From assembly GCA_965119665.1 (NCBI GenBank), contig OZ221974.1:1550001-1614000 (forward strand): a stretch of 64,000 bases of DNA, read 5' to 3'. Below are positions 24,357-33,841 of the stretch, piece after piece (positions within the stretch are counted from its first letter, which is position 1; each line of letters starts with the position of its first letter). This DNA is from Dialister sp900541485. GTDB lineage: Bacteria > Bacillota > Negativicutes > Veillonellales > Dialisteraceae. The position numbers were made by a program, and so were the translations under genes. The notes beneath the pieces were generated by a model. That model had not been told where the DNA came from. It searched no databases and worked only from the letters and a program-made list of their open reading frames with translations.

Positions 24357-26930
24357 ATGGAGAAAAAACTGGTTATTATCGACGGCAGTTCTCTTTTATA
24401 CAGAGCATTTTATGCATTGCCGATTCTTTCTTATAACGGAATCCCCACGAATGCAGTGATGGGCTTTTTAAATATGCTCTATGATATTTATAAGAAAATG
24501 GATCCCGAATACGTTGCGGTATCTTTTGATAAGAGTAAAGACACATTCAGGTCGGAATTGTATACAGATTATAAATCCACAAGGAAGCCGGCACCGCCGG
24601 AACTGATTCCCCAGTTTGACCTGATTCGCGAAGCACTTCGCACATTAGGTGCGGCCGTTTATGAAGTTGCCGGATATGAAGGTGATGATATTCTCGGCAC
24701 ATTGGCAGCACATTATGAGAAAGAAATGCCGGTTGTTATAGTGACGGGAGACAGGGATGCTCTTCAGTTATCGAATGAGCAGACAACTGTATACATTACG
24801 CAAAAGGGAGTTTCCCGGATGGCGGCGATGACACCGGATGCAATTTTTGAGAAATATCATATTACACCCGGACAAGTTATTGATATGAAAGCATTGATGG
24901 GTGATACAGCTGATAATATTCCGGGCGTTCCGGGTATTGGAGAAAAAACAGCACTCAAGTTACTGACGGAATATCAGACATTGGATAATTTATATGCCCA
25001 TGTTTCAGAGGTGAAGGGGGCAGTAGGGAAAAAGCTTGTAGAAAATAAGGATTTGGCTTATCTCTCTTATAATCTGGCAACGATAAAGAAAGATGTACCT
25101 TTTAAATATTCTTTAGATGAAATGAAACAGCCTGTACATTTTTCTGAAATGGAGAATTTTTTTGCCCGTTTGGGTTTGACCAGGATTTCTGATAAATACA
25201 GTTCTTTACCAAGGTTTAAAGAACTGGCGGCAGCTAAAAAAGAAGAAATTCAGACCCGTTCGGTAAAAGCAGAAACATTTACAGAAGATGTCAGCTTGGA
25301 AGGTAAAGTGGCGGCACTTGCCCTTCAATATGAGGGGAAATCTCCGTTTTACAAAGCGACTTATGCGGTAATAGCTTGCGAGGGACATGCTTATAGCGTA
25401 CTGCCAAATCAGTTTGAGGAATGTGGAAAAATCTTAAAAACAGCAAAAGAGATTGTTGTAGAAAATAGTAAAATTATTTATGAATCAAATTTTCCTTTTG
25501 AGGGGATTCCTTTCTATGATATGGCACTGGTGTCCTATCTTCTTGACCCTGCCAGAACAACTTATCCGTTATCTTACATGGCGGAATTATTTAACGTACC
25601 GGCTATATTTCCGGATCATTTGGAGCAGGAAGAAAAAGGTTCTTGCATCAGTGAATTTCTTTTGATGATTTATGAAAAATCTTTGGAAAAATTGGAAAAT
25701 CATCATGTCACACCTCTTTTTAGGGAAATAGAAATGCCTTTGGTGCCGGTTTTAGCAAAGATGGAAAAAGCCGGCATTGCTACGAACCGGGAGAAGTGGG
25801 AATGTATACGAAAGGATATGAAAGCCAGAGAAAAAGAGCTTCTGGATGAAATTTACAGAGAATCGGGAGAAGAGTTTAATGTCAATTCGCCTAAGCAATT
25901 GGGTCATATTTTATTTGAAAAAATGGGAATGCCTGCCGGTAAAAAAACAAAGAGCGGATATTCTACGGCGGCTGATGTACTGGAAGGGCTTGCAGAAAGT
26001 TATCCTTTTGTGAAAAATATTTTAGAATACAGAACATTAGCCAAATTAATTTCCACCTATTTAGATGCCTTACCATTGCTTATCAATAAAGAAACAGGCA
26101 GGATACATACTTCTTTTAATCAAATGGTTACGGCTACAGGACGATTGTCCAGCTCCGAACCGAATTTACAGAATATTCCTGTTCGGACCGATGAAGGAAA
26201 AAAAATACGTTCACTTTTCGTACCCGGAGAAGGCTATGACTGCTTTATTTCTTCAGATTACTCACAAGTGGAATTACGTATTCTTGCTCATATGTCGGGA
26301 GATGAAAGCTTAATCCGTGCATTTACAGAACAAGAGGATATTCATCGCAGAACTGCAGCGGAGATACTGGGTATTCCTTTTGAAGAAGTAACGGCAGAGC
26401 AAAGATCTCATGCCAAAGCAGTTAATTTTGGCATTATTTACGGTATCAGTGACTTTGGTTTGGCTAAGCAGTTGGGAATCAGTCGCATTCAAGCCGGCGA
26501 ATATATAAAAAGATATTTTGAAAGATATCCGTCCATTCATAATTTTATGGAAAAAATGGTGGAAGAAGCGAAAAGTACAGGCTATGCTAAAACATTATTC
26601 GGTCGTTATAGAAACTTACCGGACATTAAAAGTTCCAATTTTAACCGTCGCTCTTTTGCAGAGAGAACAGCCATGAATACACCTATACAGGGAACAGCGG
26701 CAGACATTATGAAGTTGGCTATGATAGAAGTGGACCGGCGTATGACGGCGGGGAATTTTAAGAGCCGCATATTGCTTCAGGTTCACGACGAGCTGGTGGC
26801 TGAGGTCATAAATGAAGAAAAACAAGAGATAAAATCACTACTGAAGGAAGCTATGGAGTCTGTTGTTACCTTGCGTGTTCCTTTGATTGCTGATGTCCAC
26901 GAAGGAAAAAACTGGGCAGAAGCCAAATAG
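24357..26930 (+). CDS. polA: DNA polymerase I
   Basis: Repair and Okazaki-fragment polymerase of 857 aa. The N-terminal 5'-3' exonuclease is intact (IIDGSSLLYRAFYALP, GYEGDDILGTLA, TGDRDALQL, GDTADNIPGVPGIGEKTA). The middle domain lacks the DxE acidic motif of the 3'-5' exonuclease, so proofreading is probably lost, as in Bacillus and Thermus. The polymerase domain has motif A DYSQVELRILAH, motif B RSHAKAVNFGIIYG and motif C VHDELVAE. ATG 24357 follows GGAGGAAAGT; an upstream in-frame start would run through the terminator. coaE follows 7 bases later. Confidence 0.97.
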   Translation: MEKKLVIIDGSSLLYRAFYALPILSYNGIPTNAVMGFLNMLYDIYKKMDPEYVAVSFDKSKDTFRSELYTDYKSTRKPAPPELIPQFDLIREALRTLGAAVYEVAGYEGDDILGTLAAHYEKEMPVVIVTGDRDALQLSNEQTTVYITQKGVSRMAAMTPDAIFEKYHITPGQVIDMKALMGDTADNIPGVPGIGEKTALKLLTEYQTLDNLYAHVSEVKGAVGKKLVENKDLAYLSYNLATIKKDVPFKYSLDEMKQPVHFSEMENFFARLGLTRISDKYSSLPRFKELAAAKKEEIQTRSVKAETFTEDVSLEGKVAALALQYEGKSPFYKATYAVIACEGHAYSVLPNQFEECGKILKTAKEIVVENSKIIYESNFPFEGIPFYDMALVSYLLDPARTTYPLSYMAELFNVPAIFPDHLEQEEKGSCISEFLLMIYEKSLEKLENHHVTPLFREIEMPLVPVLAKMEKAGIATNREKWECIRKDMKAREKELLDEIYRESGEEFNVNSPKQLGHILFEKMGMPAGKKTKSGYSTAADVLEGLAESYPFVKNILEYRTLAKLISTYLDALPLLINKETGRIHTSFNQMVTATGRLSSSEPNLQNIPVRTDEGKKIRSLFVPGEGYDCFISSDYSQVELRILAHMSGDESLIRAFTEQEDIHRRTAAEILGIPFEEVTAEQRSHAKAVNFGIIYGISDFGLAKQLGISRIQAGEYIKRYFERYPSIHNFMEKMVEEAKSTGYAKTLFGRYRNLPDIKSSNFNRRSFAERTAMNTPIQGTAADIMKLAMIEVDRRMTAGNFKSRILLQVHDELVAEVINEEKQEIKSLLKEAMESVVTLRVPLIADVHEGKNWAEAK

Positions 26931-26937
26931 GTGAAAT

Positions 26938-27579
26938 ATGTATAGAATCGGATTGACAGGCGGGGTAGGAAGCGGTAAAAGTACAGTTTCCTCTTATATG
27001 AAAGAGTTGGGAATACCAGTTATAGACGGAGACCGGCTGGCACAAGAAGCTGTGCAGCCGGGGAGTGAAGCAATGTGCCGTATAAAAGAGGCTTTCGGGG
27101 AAGAAATTTTTTGCAAAGACGGTACACTTAATCGTGCAAAAATGGCAGAAATTATTTTTGCGGATGATGAAAAAAGACAACTTCTCAACCATATTATCCA
27201 TCCTTATATTTGGGGAAAAGCGAAGGAACAATTGCTCAAATTTCAGGAAGAAGGTAAAACAGTGGTTGTTCTTGATATGCCTCTTTTGTTGGAAATAAGC
27301 TGGCAGCTCAGGGTGGAGGAAGTATGGGTGGTCAAGGTTCCGGTGGAGGTACAAATAAAAAGGGTCATCGAAAGGAATGGGATGACGGAGGAGCAGGTGC
27401 GGGAGAGAATAAGAAACCAGATGCCTACAGAAAATAAACTCAATTATGCTGATGTAGTCATAGATAACAGTTATACAGTGGAGAATACCAAGCGTCAGGT
27501 AAGAGAAGCGTTGTCCCATGTGCCGGGGTTTATATTTCCCAAAGAAAAAGAGGTAACTGACGGTGAGAGGAATGAATAG
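26938..27579 (+). CDS. coaE: Dephospho-CoA kinase
   Basis: Phosphorylates dephospho-CoA in the last step of coenzyme A synthesis. The 213-aa product shows the P-loop GLTGGVGSGKST near residue 5, IDGDRLAQEAVQPG, and the lid region VIERNGMTEEQVRERIRNQM. It lies between polA and a lytic transglycosylase, a common order in Firmicutes. Confidence 0.96.
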   Translation: MYRIGLTGGVGSGKSTVSSYMKELGIPVIDGDRLAQEAVQPGSEAMCRIKEAFGEEIFCKDGTLNRAKMAEIIFADDEKRQLLNHIIHPYIWGKAKEQLLKFQEEGKTVVVLDMPLLLEISWQLRVEEVWVVKVPVEVQIKRVIERNGMTEEQVRERIRNQMPTENKLNYADVVIDNSYTVENTKRQVREALSHVPGFIFPKEKEVTDGERNE

Positions 27580-28147
27580 GAAAGTAGAAGTTTCCCGTTT
27601 GGACACATCGTGGGGAAAGAAAATTTTTACATTTTTGTTGGGAGTGGGAAGTCTATTTTGTTTTTTTATACTTTCAAGCCCTTCCATATGGAAGCCCAGT
27701 CCGGCGGTACAGCAAATTATTAATGAAAGTGCAGCGCGGGAGCAGTTATCCCCTTTTTTAATAGAAGCAGTAATGCTCACGGAAAGCAAATTTGACGAAA
27801 GAGCGGTTTCGAAAGTGGGAGCAGTAGGTATGATGCAGCTTATGCCGGAAACGGCGGCTTGGATTTCAGAAGCAAGCGGACTTCCTGCAGACCATCTTGA
27901 CAGACCCGGTGAAAATATTCCTTTAGGGGCTTGGTATTTGAATTTTTTATTAAAAAAATATCATAATAATGAGGTTTTGGCTCTGGCTGCTTATAATGCG
28001 GGGAGAGGTAATGTAGATGAATGGATTAAAGAGTTGGGATGGAAAGAAGATTATTCCTCAATAGAGGGAATTCCGTTTCCTGAAACACGGGAGTTTGTAA
28101 AGTCAGTGGTAACAGCACGAGATAGATTGGAAGAAGAGAGTAAATAA
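27563..28147 (+). CDS. Lytic transglycosylase (SLT domain)
   Basis: Cleaves peptidoglycan glycan strands in the periplasm. The 194-aa product has an N-terminal membrane anchor (about residues 22-40) and an SLT domain: LIEAVMLTESKFDERAVSKV with the catalytic Glu, VGMMQLMPETA, and ALAAYNAGRGNV. The start is uncertain: GTG 27563 has AGAGG at good distance, while ATG 27572 is three codons later. It overlaps coaE by 17 bases and the next gene by one. Confidence 0.92.
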   Translation: MRGMNRKVEVSRLDTSWGKKIFTFLLGVGSLFCFFILSSPSIWKPSPAVQQIINESAAREQLSPFLIEAVMLTESKFDERAVSKVGAVGMMQLMPETAAWISEASGLPADHLDRPGENIPLGAWYLNFLLKKYHNNEVLALAAYNAGRGNVDEWIKELGWKEDYSSIEGIPFPETREFVKSVVTARDRLEEESK

Positions 28148-28830
28148 TGGATAATCAAAAGACACTTGATGAAAAATCTGCCGAGAAAAAAGCATTTATC
28201 GAATGGGATATTGAAAACGATCTACCCTCGAATATAGGTCCTTATGTACTGGAAAGAACAGATGAACAAGACGGTAGGATTTATAAGGCTTTCAGATGGA
28301 TAGATCATCAGTCCGGATGGGAAGTTCGGGCGGTTTTTGATGGGGAAACTGCAGATTATATGATTAAAATAGATTTAAACTTTATGACGTTTACCCAAAT
28401 CGAAGTTATTTCGTCTGATTTTGAAATGTTTAAAGAAAATGTTAAGAAGCTGACTCCCGGTATTATTGAAAAAGAATTGATAAAAAGAGATCATATTTCG
28501 GTGTTGATAAAAGACAAGGGGTTTGTAAACTGGAACTATGAAACCTTATTGCCTGCGCGGATAGAAACCTATGAACGTGTTATTGAACCTAAAAAACCGA
28601 TAACCGGATTAAACGGATCTTATATTATCGCTGCTTATCAATGTAAGAATCGGGAGGCGGCTATGATATTTTTTTATAATGTATATAGAGGTGAATACTA
28701 TGGAGAGATGCGTTCCAAGGGAATTCCTCTCATTATGCATAAATATGATTCACAAACCATTGATGAGTTTTCTAAAGCACTTAAATCCAATTTGCTAAAA
28801 GACTTACAAGATTTATATGAGCGTTCTTAA
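28147..28830 (+). CDS. Hypothetical protein with an internal duplication
   Basis: The 227-aa product has no signal peptide or membrane segment. Two halves resemble each other: FIEWDIENDLPSNI at residue 17 and FVNWNYETLLPARI at 126, each followed by a Y-x-E-R segment, a K/I-A strand and a helix of the type DFEMFKENVKKL / TIDEFSKALKSNL. I recognise no family. It starts in the stop codon region of the transglycosylase gene, so expression is coupled. Confidence 0.75.
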   Translation: MDNQKTLDEKSAEKKAFIEWDIENDLPSNIGPYVLERTDEQDGRIYKAFRWIDHQSGWEVRAVFDGETADYMIKIDLNFMTFTQIEVISSDFEMFKENVKKLTPGIIEKELIKRDHISVLIKDKGFVNWNYETLLPARIETYERVIEPKKPITGLNGSYIIAAYQCKNREAAMIFFYNVYRGEYYGEMRSKGIPLIMHKYDSQTIDEFSKALKSNLLKDLQDLYERS

Positions 28831-28867
28831 TCCGGTAAAAAGCATATTTTTCAGAGGATTTATCCAT

Positions 28868-28897
28868 TTGCGGATAATCCGCCATTTATGATATAAT
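28868..28897 (+). promoter_or_regulatory. Probable promoter of the rimP-nusA-infB operon
   Basis: TTGCGG (28868-28873) and a perfect TATAAT (28892-28897) lie 18 bases apart, upstream of a leader that contains a terminator-like hairpin. Confidence 0.55.
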
Positions 28898-28938
28898 AAC
28901 CAAGGTAAGTCAGTTGTTATTTTATAGTTTCCTGTAGA

Positions 28939-28959
28939 GTGAGCCCCGGCTCACTTTTT
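28939..28959 (+). terminator. Terminator-like hairpin in the rimP leader
   Basis: A perfect 7-bp GC-rich stem (GTGAGCC/GGCTCAC) with a CC loop is followed by five T, only 19 bases before the rimP start. It lies between the promoter and the first gene, so it may act as an attenuator of the operon. Confidence 0.7.
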
Positions 28960-28977
28960 CTTATAGTAGGGGGGAAA

Positions 28978-29451
28978 ATGAGTAGAAAAGAAGTTGAATC
29001 GGCAGTGGAAAAATTGCTGGAGCCTGTTTTAGCGGAAAACAAAATTGAATTGGTAGATGTGGAATATGTGCGGGAAAGGAACTGGGTGCTCCGGGTTTTC
29101 ATTGATAAAGAAGGCGGTGTAGACTTAAATGACTGCCAGGAAATCAGTGAAAAAGCAGGGGCCGTATTGGACGAAGCAGATGTAATTTCCGATAATTACA
29201 TGCTCGAGGTTTCTTCCCCCGGCTTAGACAGGGTAATCAAGAAAGATAAGGATTTTATCCGGTATACAGGCGAAGAAGTGGATGTAAAGCTGTTTGCTCC
29301 CACAGAAGAAACAAAAGGGGCTAAAGTCTTTACCGCTAGATTAGAAGGATTAAACGAAAACGGAGCAGTCAAGTTACGTCTGCCGGATGAAACATCTGTC
29401 GAATTAGATAAAAATAAAATTTCACAAGTCAGAATACATTTTTCTTTTTAA
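28978..29451 (+). CDS. rimP: Ribosome maturation factor RimP
   Basis: Assists late maturation of the 30S subunit. The 157-aa product shows GVDLNDCQEISEKAGAVLDE and YMLEVSSPGLDR, the conserved core of RimP, and a C-terminal SH3-like domain. The ATG at 28978 follows GTAGGGGGGA; an earlier in-frame start would lie inside the leader hairpin. nusA follows at 29470. Confidence 0.96.
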   Translation: MSRKEVESAVEKLLEPVLAENKIELVDVEYVRERNWVLRVFIDKEGGVDLNDCQEISEKAGAVLDEADVISDNYMLEVSSPGLDRVIKKDKDFIRYTGEEVDVKLFAPTEETKGAKVFTARLEGLNENGAVKLRLPDETSVELDKNKISQVRIHFSF

Positions 29452-29469
29452 TGAGGAGGAGTAAAAATC

Positions 29470-30603
29470 GTGAACAGCAATTTACTGGAGGCAGTGAAGG
29501 TACTGGTAAAAGCTAAGAAAGTTGATGAAAATATTATTTTTGATGCCTTGGAAATGGTGCTTTTGACAGCTTATAAAAAAGAATCTGGCAGTAATGCCAA
29601 GACATCCATCTCCTTGGACCGTACGACAGGAGACTATTTTATTTATGCAGAAAAGAATGTTGTTGAAAAAGTAGATCCGGAATCGGAAAATGCCATTAAT
29701 GAAATTTCTGTAAAAGAAGCAAAAAAAATCAATAAGGAATATGAAGCGGGAGATATGCTCCGCATAGAGGTAACCCCAAAAGATTTCGGTCGTGTAGCGG
29801 CACAGGCGGCAAAACAGGTACTGATACAGAAATTGAGAGAAGCAGAACGGGGTTCTATTTATGATGAATTTTCCGGAAGAGAAGGAGACATCATTACCGG
29901 TACTGTAAAGTGGAGCGAATCAAGGACGGTTTTTGTCGATTTGGGAAGGGTAGAAGGAATCCTTCCTTTTTCGGAACAGATTGAAGGGGAGACTTTTCAA
30001 CCAAATGATAAAATCAAGTGCTATGTGCAGGAAGTAAGAAAAACAACTAAAGGACCGGAAATTATCTTATCCAGGACACATCCCGGTTTGCTGAAGCGGT
30101 TGTTTGAAATGGCGGTTCCTGAAATTTACAGCGGTACCATAGAAATTAAATCTGTAGTAAGAGAAGCAGGGTCGCGTTCTAAAATTTCTGTATGCGCCAT
30201 GGATCCCAATATAGATGCTGTGGGTGCTTGTGTAGGCCCGAAGGGACAAAGAGTGCAAAATATTGTTAATGAATTGCATGATGAAAAGATTGATATTGTC
30301 CGGTGGGACGAAGATCCGGCTATATACATTGCCAATGCTCTTTCTCCTGCTAAAGTAGTTTCTGTTTCTGTGTGGGATGAAGAAAAATCTTCGTATGTTA
30401 TAGTCCCTGACTATCAATTGTCGCTTGCTATCGGTAAAGCAGGACAAAACGCAAGATTGGCAGCTAAATTGACCAATTGGAAAATAGATATTAAAAGTGA
30501 ATCGCAGGCAGCAGAAGAAGGATTTGGAGATGATGAAGAGGTAGAAGACGATATCCTTGAAGATATTGAACATCCGGTAACAAAGGAGGAGGATAAAGAG
30601 TGA
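29470..30603 (+). CDS. nusA: Transcription termination/antitermination factor NusA
   Basis: Binds RNA polymerase and modulates pausing and termination. The 377-aa product has the N-terminal polymerase-binding domain, an S1 domain (GDIITGTVKWSESRTVFVDLG), and two KH domains (GACVGPKGQRVQ, SLAIGKAGQNARLAAKLTNW) and an acidic tail. It lacks the C-terminal acidic repeats of proteobacterial NusA, as usual in Firmicutes. GTG start behind GAGGAGTAAAAATC. Confidence 0.97.
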   Translation: MNSNLLEAVKVLVKAKKVDENIIFDALEMVLLTAYKKESGSNAKTSISLDRTTGDYFIYAEKNVVEKVDPESENAINEISVKEAKKINKEYEAGDMLRIEVTPKDFGRVAAQAAKQVLIQKLREAERGSIYDEFSGREGDIITGTVKWSESRTVFVDLGRVEGILPFSEQIEGETFQPNDKIKCYVQEVRKTTKGPEIILSRTHPGLLKRLFEMAVPEIYSGTIEIKSVVREAGSRSKISVCAMDPNIDAVGACVGPKGQRVQNIVNELHDEKIDIVRWDEDPAIYIANALSPAKVVSVSVWDEEKSSYVIVPDYQLSLAIGKAGQNARLAAKLTNWKIDIKSESQAAEEGFGDDEEVEDDILEDIEHPVTKEEDKE

Positions 30604-30866
30604 AAATAAAAAAAATCCCCCTGCGTATGTGTGTCGGCTGCAAGGAGTTAAAGAACAAAAAAGAACTGTTACGAATTGTGGCACTTCCTACCGGAATGAT
30701 AGAACTGGACCGGACCGGTAAAAAGTCGGGAAGAGGGGTTTATGTATGTAACAGCATTGATTGCTTTCAAAAAGCCTTTGAGTCTCATGGACTCGAACGA
30801 TCATTAAAACGGCCTGTTCCTCGGGATGTATATGATGCGATGAAGGAAGAAATTAAGAATGGATGA
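30600..30866 (+). CDS. rnpM: RNase P modulator RnpM (YlxR)
   Basis: The 88-aa product has the YlxR signature LRMCVGCKELKNKKEL and GRGVYVCNSIDC, two Cys pairs in a DUF448 fold. In Bacillus the orthologue binds the RNase P RNA and modulates its activity. It starts with GTG overlapping the nusA stop by four bases, and its end overlaps the next gene by eight. Confidence 0.93.
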   Translation: MKIKKIPLRMCVGCKELKNKKELLRIVALPTGMIELDRTGKKSGRGVYVCNSIDCFQKAFESHGLERSLKRPVPRDVYDAMKEEIKNG

Positions 30867-31176
30867 GTCTATTTATAAGTTGCTTGGTCTTTGCAAAAAA
30901 GCAGGGCGACTTTTAACCGGAAACGAACAGGTTACAGAAGCAATAAAAAAAGGTAAAGGATGCCTGCTTGTGATGGCGGATGATAGTGCGGATAATACAA
31001 AGAAAAAATACCTTTATTTGGCCGGACAAGCAAAACTGACGACACGATTCTTTGGGCAAAAAGAAAAATTGGGTCGCGCAGTGGGGCAAGAAGTAAGAAC
31101 TGCAGTTTTAATTACAGATCAGGGTTTTGGGAAAACAATTATCCAGAAAATTGATGGCGAAAATACGAAAAGATAG
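30859..31176 (+). CDS. L7Ae-type ribosomal protein-like (YlxQ)
   Basis: The 105-aa product has the L7Ae/L30e fold opening (LLGLCKKAGRLLTGNEQVTEAI) and a KLTTRFFG segment. YlxQ proteins are RNA-binding and may recognise kink-turns. It lies in its conserved place between rnpM and infB; ribosome binding is inferred from the family. Confidence 0.9.
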   Translation: MDESIYKLLGLCKKAGRLLTGNEQVTEAIKKGKGCLLVMADDSADNTKKKYLYLAGQAKLTTRFFGQKEKLGRAVGQEVRTAVLITDQGFGKTIIQKIDGENTKR

Positions 31177-31186
31177 GAGGCTGCCT

Positions 31187-33838
31187 ATGCCAAAATATAG
31201 AGTATATGAGTTAGCGAAAATATTTGATAAATCAGCAGAAGAAATTATCGAAGTCTTGCAAAAACATCATATTGAAGTTACAAACAGATTGAATAGTGTA
31301 GATGAAGGTGCAAAAAAAATATTGGAAAATGTGTTTGCACCGAAGCCTAAGAAAACGAAAAGGCCGCCTATGAGGACAGTAAGATTCGACCAGCAAGGTC
31401 GGCCTAAAGGAGCAGATAAGGGGACAGAGTCTAAAAAATCATATTCTTCTTATACTGCCGAATCAGAAAAAGAAGAACCGAAAAATAAGTCTTCATTGAA
31501 TGAACCGATTGATTCTAAAGCGCCGGTAAAAACGGGTGAAAGAAAAATCGGCGGGGAAAAGGAACAAGGAAATAAAAATCAGACTCCTTCTCATAAAGGA
31601 ACCGGGGCAGATGTTCCAGTAAAAGAGAAGACCGCTCCAATAATGCATCAACGAAATAAAGATGAAAAAAATGGACAAAGGAATGAACGGACAGATCGAG
31701 GTGCTCGTGGAGACCGTCAACAGCGGGGAGATCGGAACAGAAGACCGCAAGACGGAGACCGCGGTCAGAAGCAGGATAGAAGCGGACGCTCTCAGACGGG
31801 TGACCGTAACAAAAGGAATGACAGGAACGGTCGTCCGCAAACGGGAGAACGCCAGCAGGGAAATGATAAGAACAGACGTCCACAGTTTGGAAACAGACCG
31901 GCCAAAACAGATACATCTATAGAAGAAGTGATTCCGGCAACAACTCGGAGAGAAAAACCGGAAAAGAAAAAGACAAGAAAGGACTATGAAAGAAGCCGCA
32001 GAGAAAAAGAAGGCGGATCTCTTATGGCCCGTTCTTTAAATCAGAGTAAGAAGAAAAAGCGGGGGAATGATAAAAAGGTGGCTGTGTATCCGACGGAAAT
32101 AGAAGTATCAGGAAGTCTTACCGTTAAGGAACTTGCGGAAAAATTGGGGCGTGAGGTATCCGAGGTTATCAAATATCTGATGATGGATGGTGTTATGGCA
32201 ACGATCAATCAGAACTTAGATATGGACACCATTGAAATTTTAGCCGAAGAATTTGGCGTGAAAATTTTACAAGCTGCCGCACCGGAAGATCCGACAGAAT
32301 ATGTACCGGAAGAAGATAATCCGTCAGATCTTAAGTTAAGACCGGCGGTTGTTACAATTATGGGACATGTCGACCATGGGAAAACCACACTGCTGGATGC
32401 ATTGCGTTCTACAAGTGTAGCTTTACATGAAGCAGGCGGTATTACACAGCGTATCGGTGCTTATCAAATCCGGTATAAAAACCATAAAATTACTTTTCTT
32501 GATACACCCGGGCATGAAGCATTTACGGCCATGAGATCCCGCGGAGCTCAATTAACTGATATTGCAGTTTTGATTGTGGCGGCCGATGATGGTGTTATGC
32601 CGCAGACAATAGAGGCAATTCACCATGCAAAAAGTGCAGGTGTTCCGATAATTGTTGCTATTAATAAAGTGGATAAACCCGGAGCAAACCCGGACCGTAT
32701 AAAAGAAGAATTATCTCACGAAGGACTCATTGCGGAAGACTGGGGCGGAGATATCATTATGGTTCCGATTTCTGCCAAGAAAAAGCAAGGACTTGATGAT
32801 TTACTGGAAAACATTTTACTTGTGGCAGAAATGCAGGAGTTGAAGGCAAATCCGAATCGCGAAGCTTACGGTATTGTTGTAGAAGCACAGCTTGATAAAG
32901 GACGCGGTCCTGTTATGAGTGTTTTAGTACAAAACGGTACTCTTCGTGTCGGTGACGGAATTTTGGCCGGTAAAAGTTGGGGACGTGTCCGTGCCATGAC
33001 AAATGAAAATGGGCGGAAAATGAAAAATGCAGAACCGGCTGCACCTGCTGAAATATTGGGAATGAACAGTGTCCCTGAAGCAGGAGACAGATTCTTTGTA
33101 ATGGATGCCAGCAAAGCAAGAACGATTGCAGAGCTTCGAGCTTCTCTGGCTAAAGATGAGGAAAACAGAAGTGTACAGAAGGTTACTCTTGATAACATCT
33201 TTGAAAAAATCAAAGAAGGTGAAATGAAGCAGTTGGATATTATTATCAAAGCTGATGTACAGGGGTCTGTAGAGGCACTGGTACAATCTTTCCAGGGGAT
33301 TAAGAGTGAAGAAGTCCGTATTTCTATTGTCCACTCTGCGGTAGGTGCGATTAATGAATCAGATGTGATGCTGGCTTCTGCGTCCAATGCATTGATTATC
33401 GGATTTAATGTCCGCCCTGATGCGAATGCGAGAGCTTTGGCAGAAAAAGACAGTGTAGATATCCGATTATATCGTGTCATTTATGATGCGATTGATGATG
33501 TGAAAGCAGCAATGGCCGGTTTGTTGGCGCCTACTATTAGAGAGGTTCTCCTTGGACATGCTGAAGTACGCCAGGTTATTCATACGCCAAAAGTTATTGT
33601 GGCAGGATGCTATGTCCAGGACGGTAAGATAACAAGCAATGCTATGCTGCGTATTGTGAGAGACGGTATTGTTATTCACGAAGGAAAAATCGGTTCGTTA
33701 CGCCGCTTTAAAGATGATGTGAAGGAAGTTACCGAAGGGTTTGAATGCGGTATTGCTATTGATTCATATAGAGATGTAAAAGAAGGCGATCAATTAGAAG
33801 CATTCAAATTGGAGGAAGAGGCTGCTGAACTGGAATAA
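31187..33838 (+). CDS. infB: Translation initiation factor IF-2
   Basis: GTPase that brings fMet-tRNA to the 30S subunit. The 883-aa product has an N-terminal IF2_N domain (KYRVYELAKIFDKS), a long Arg/Gly/Asp/Asn-rich linker (about residues 70-280), a second IF2_N domain, the G domain (GHVDHGKTTLLDALR, DTPGHEAFT, NKVDKPGAN) and two OB domains. ATG 31187 follows AGGAGGCTGCCT. The Arg-rich DRNRR/DRGQK repeats in the linker are typical of lineage-specific variation. Confidence 0.97.
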   Translation: MPKYRVYELAKIFDKSAEEIIEVLQKHHIEVTNRLNSVDEGAKKILENVFAPKPKKTKRPPMRTVRFDQQGRPKGADKGTESKKSYSSYTAESEKEEPKNKSSLNEPIDSKAPVKTGERKIGGEKEQGNKNQTPSHKGTGADVPVKEKTAPIMHQRNKDEKNGQRNERTDRGARGDRQQRGDRNRRPQDGDRGQKQDRSGRSQTGDRNKRNDRNGRPQTGERQQGNDKNRRPQFGNRPAKTDTSIEEVIPATTRREKPEKKKTRKDYERSRREKEGGSLMARSLNQSKKKKRGNDKKVAVYPTEIEVSGSLTVKELAEKLGREVSEVIKYLMMDGVMATINQNLDMDTIEILAEEFGVKILQAAAPEDPTEYVPEEDNPSDLKLRPAVVTIMGHVDHGKTTLLDALRSTSVALHEAGGITQRIGAYQIRYKNHKITFLDTPGHEAFTAMRSRGAQLTDIAVLIVAADDGVMPQTIEAIHHAKSAGVPIIVAINKVDKPGANPDRIKEELSHEGLIAEDWGGDIIMVPISAKKKQGLDDLLENILLVAEMQELKANPNREAYGIVVEAQLDKGRGPVMSVLVQNGTLRVGDGILAGKSWGRVRAMTNENGRKMKNAEPAAPAEILGMNSVPEAGDRFFVMDASKARTIAELRASLAKDEENRSVQKVTLDNIFEKIKEGEMKQLDIIIKADVQGSVEALVQSFQGIKSEEVRISIVHSAVGAINESDVMLASASNALIIGFNVRPDANARALAEKDSVDIRLYRVIYDAIDDVKAAMAGLLAPTIREVLLGHAEVRQVIHTPKVIVAGCYVQDGKITSNAMLRIVRDGIVIHEGKIGSLRRFKDDVKEVTEGFECGIAIDSYRDVKEGDQLEAFKLEEEAAELE

Positions 33839-33841
33839 TAT

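Noticed and set aside
26866..27789. A 307-codon reverse frame spanning the polA end, coaE and the transglycosylase start
   Set aside because: It crosses three well-supported sense genes and reads like an antisense artefact, with no family match.
30067..30684. A 205-codon reverse frame opposite nusA
   Set aside because: It is a shadow of nusA: codon positions mirror the sense gene, and there is no ribosome site or recognisable domain.
32866..33480. A 204-codon reverse frame opposite infB
   Set aside because: Shadow of the IF-2 domains, with low-complexity Ser-rich translation and no initiation signals.
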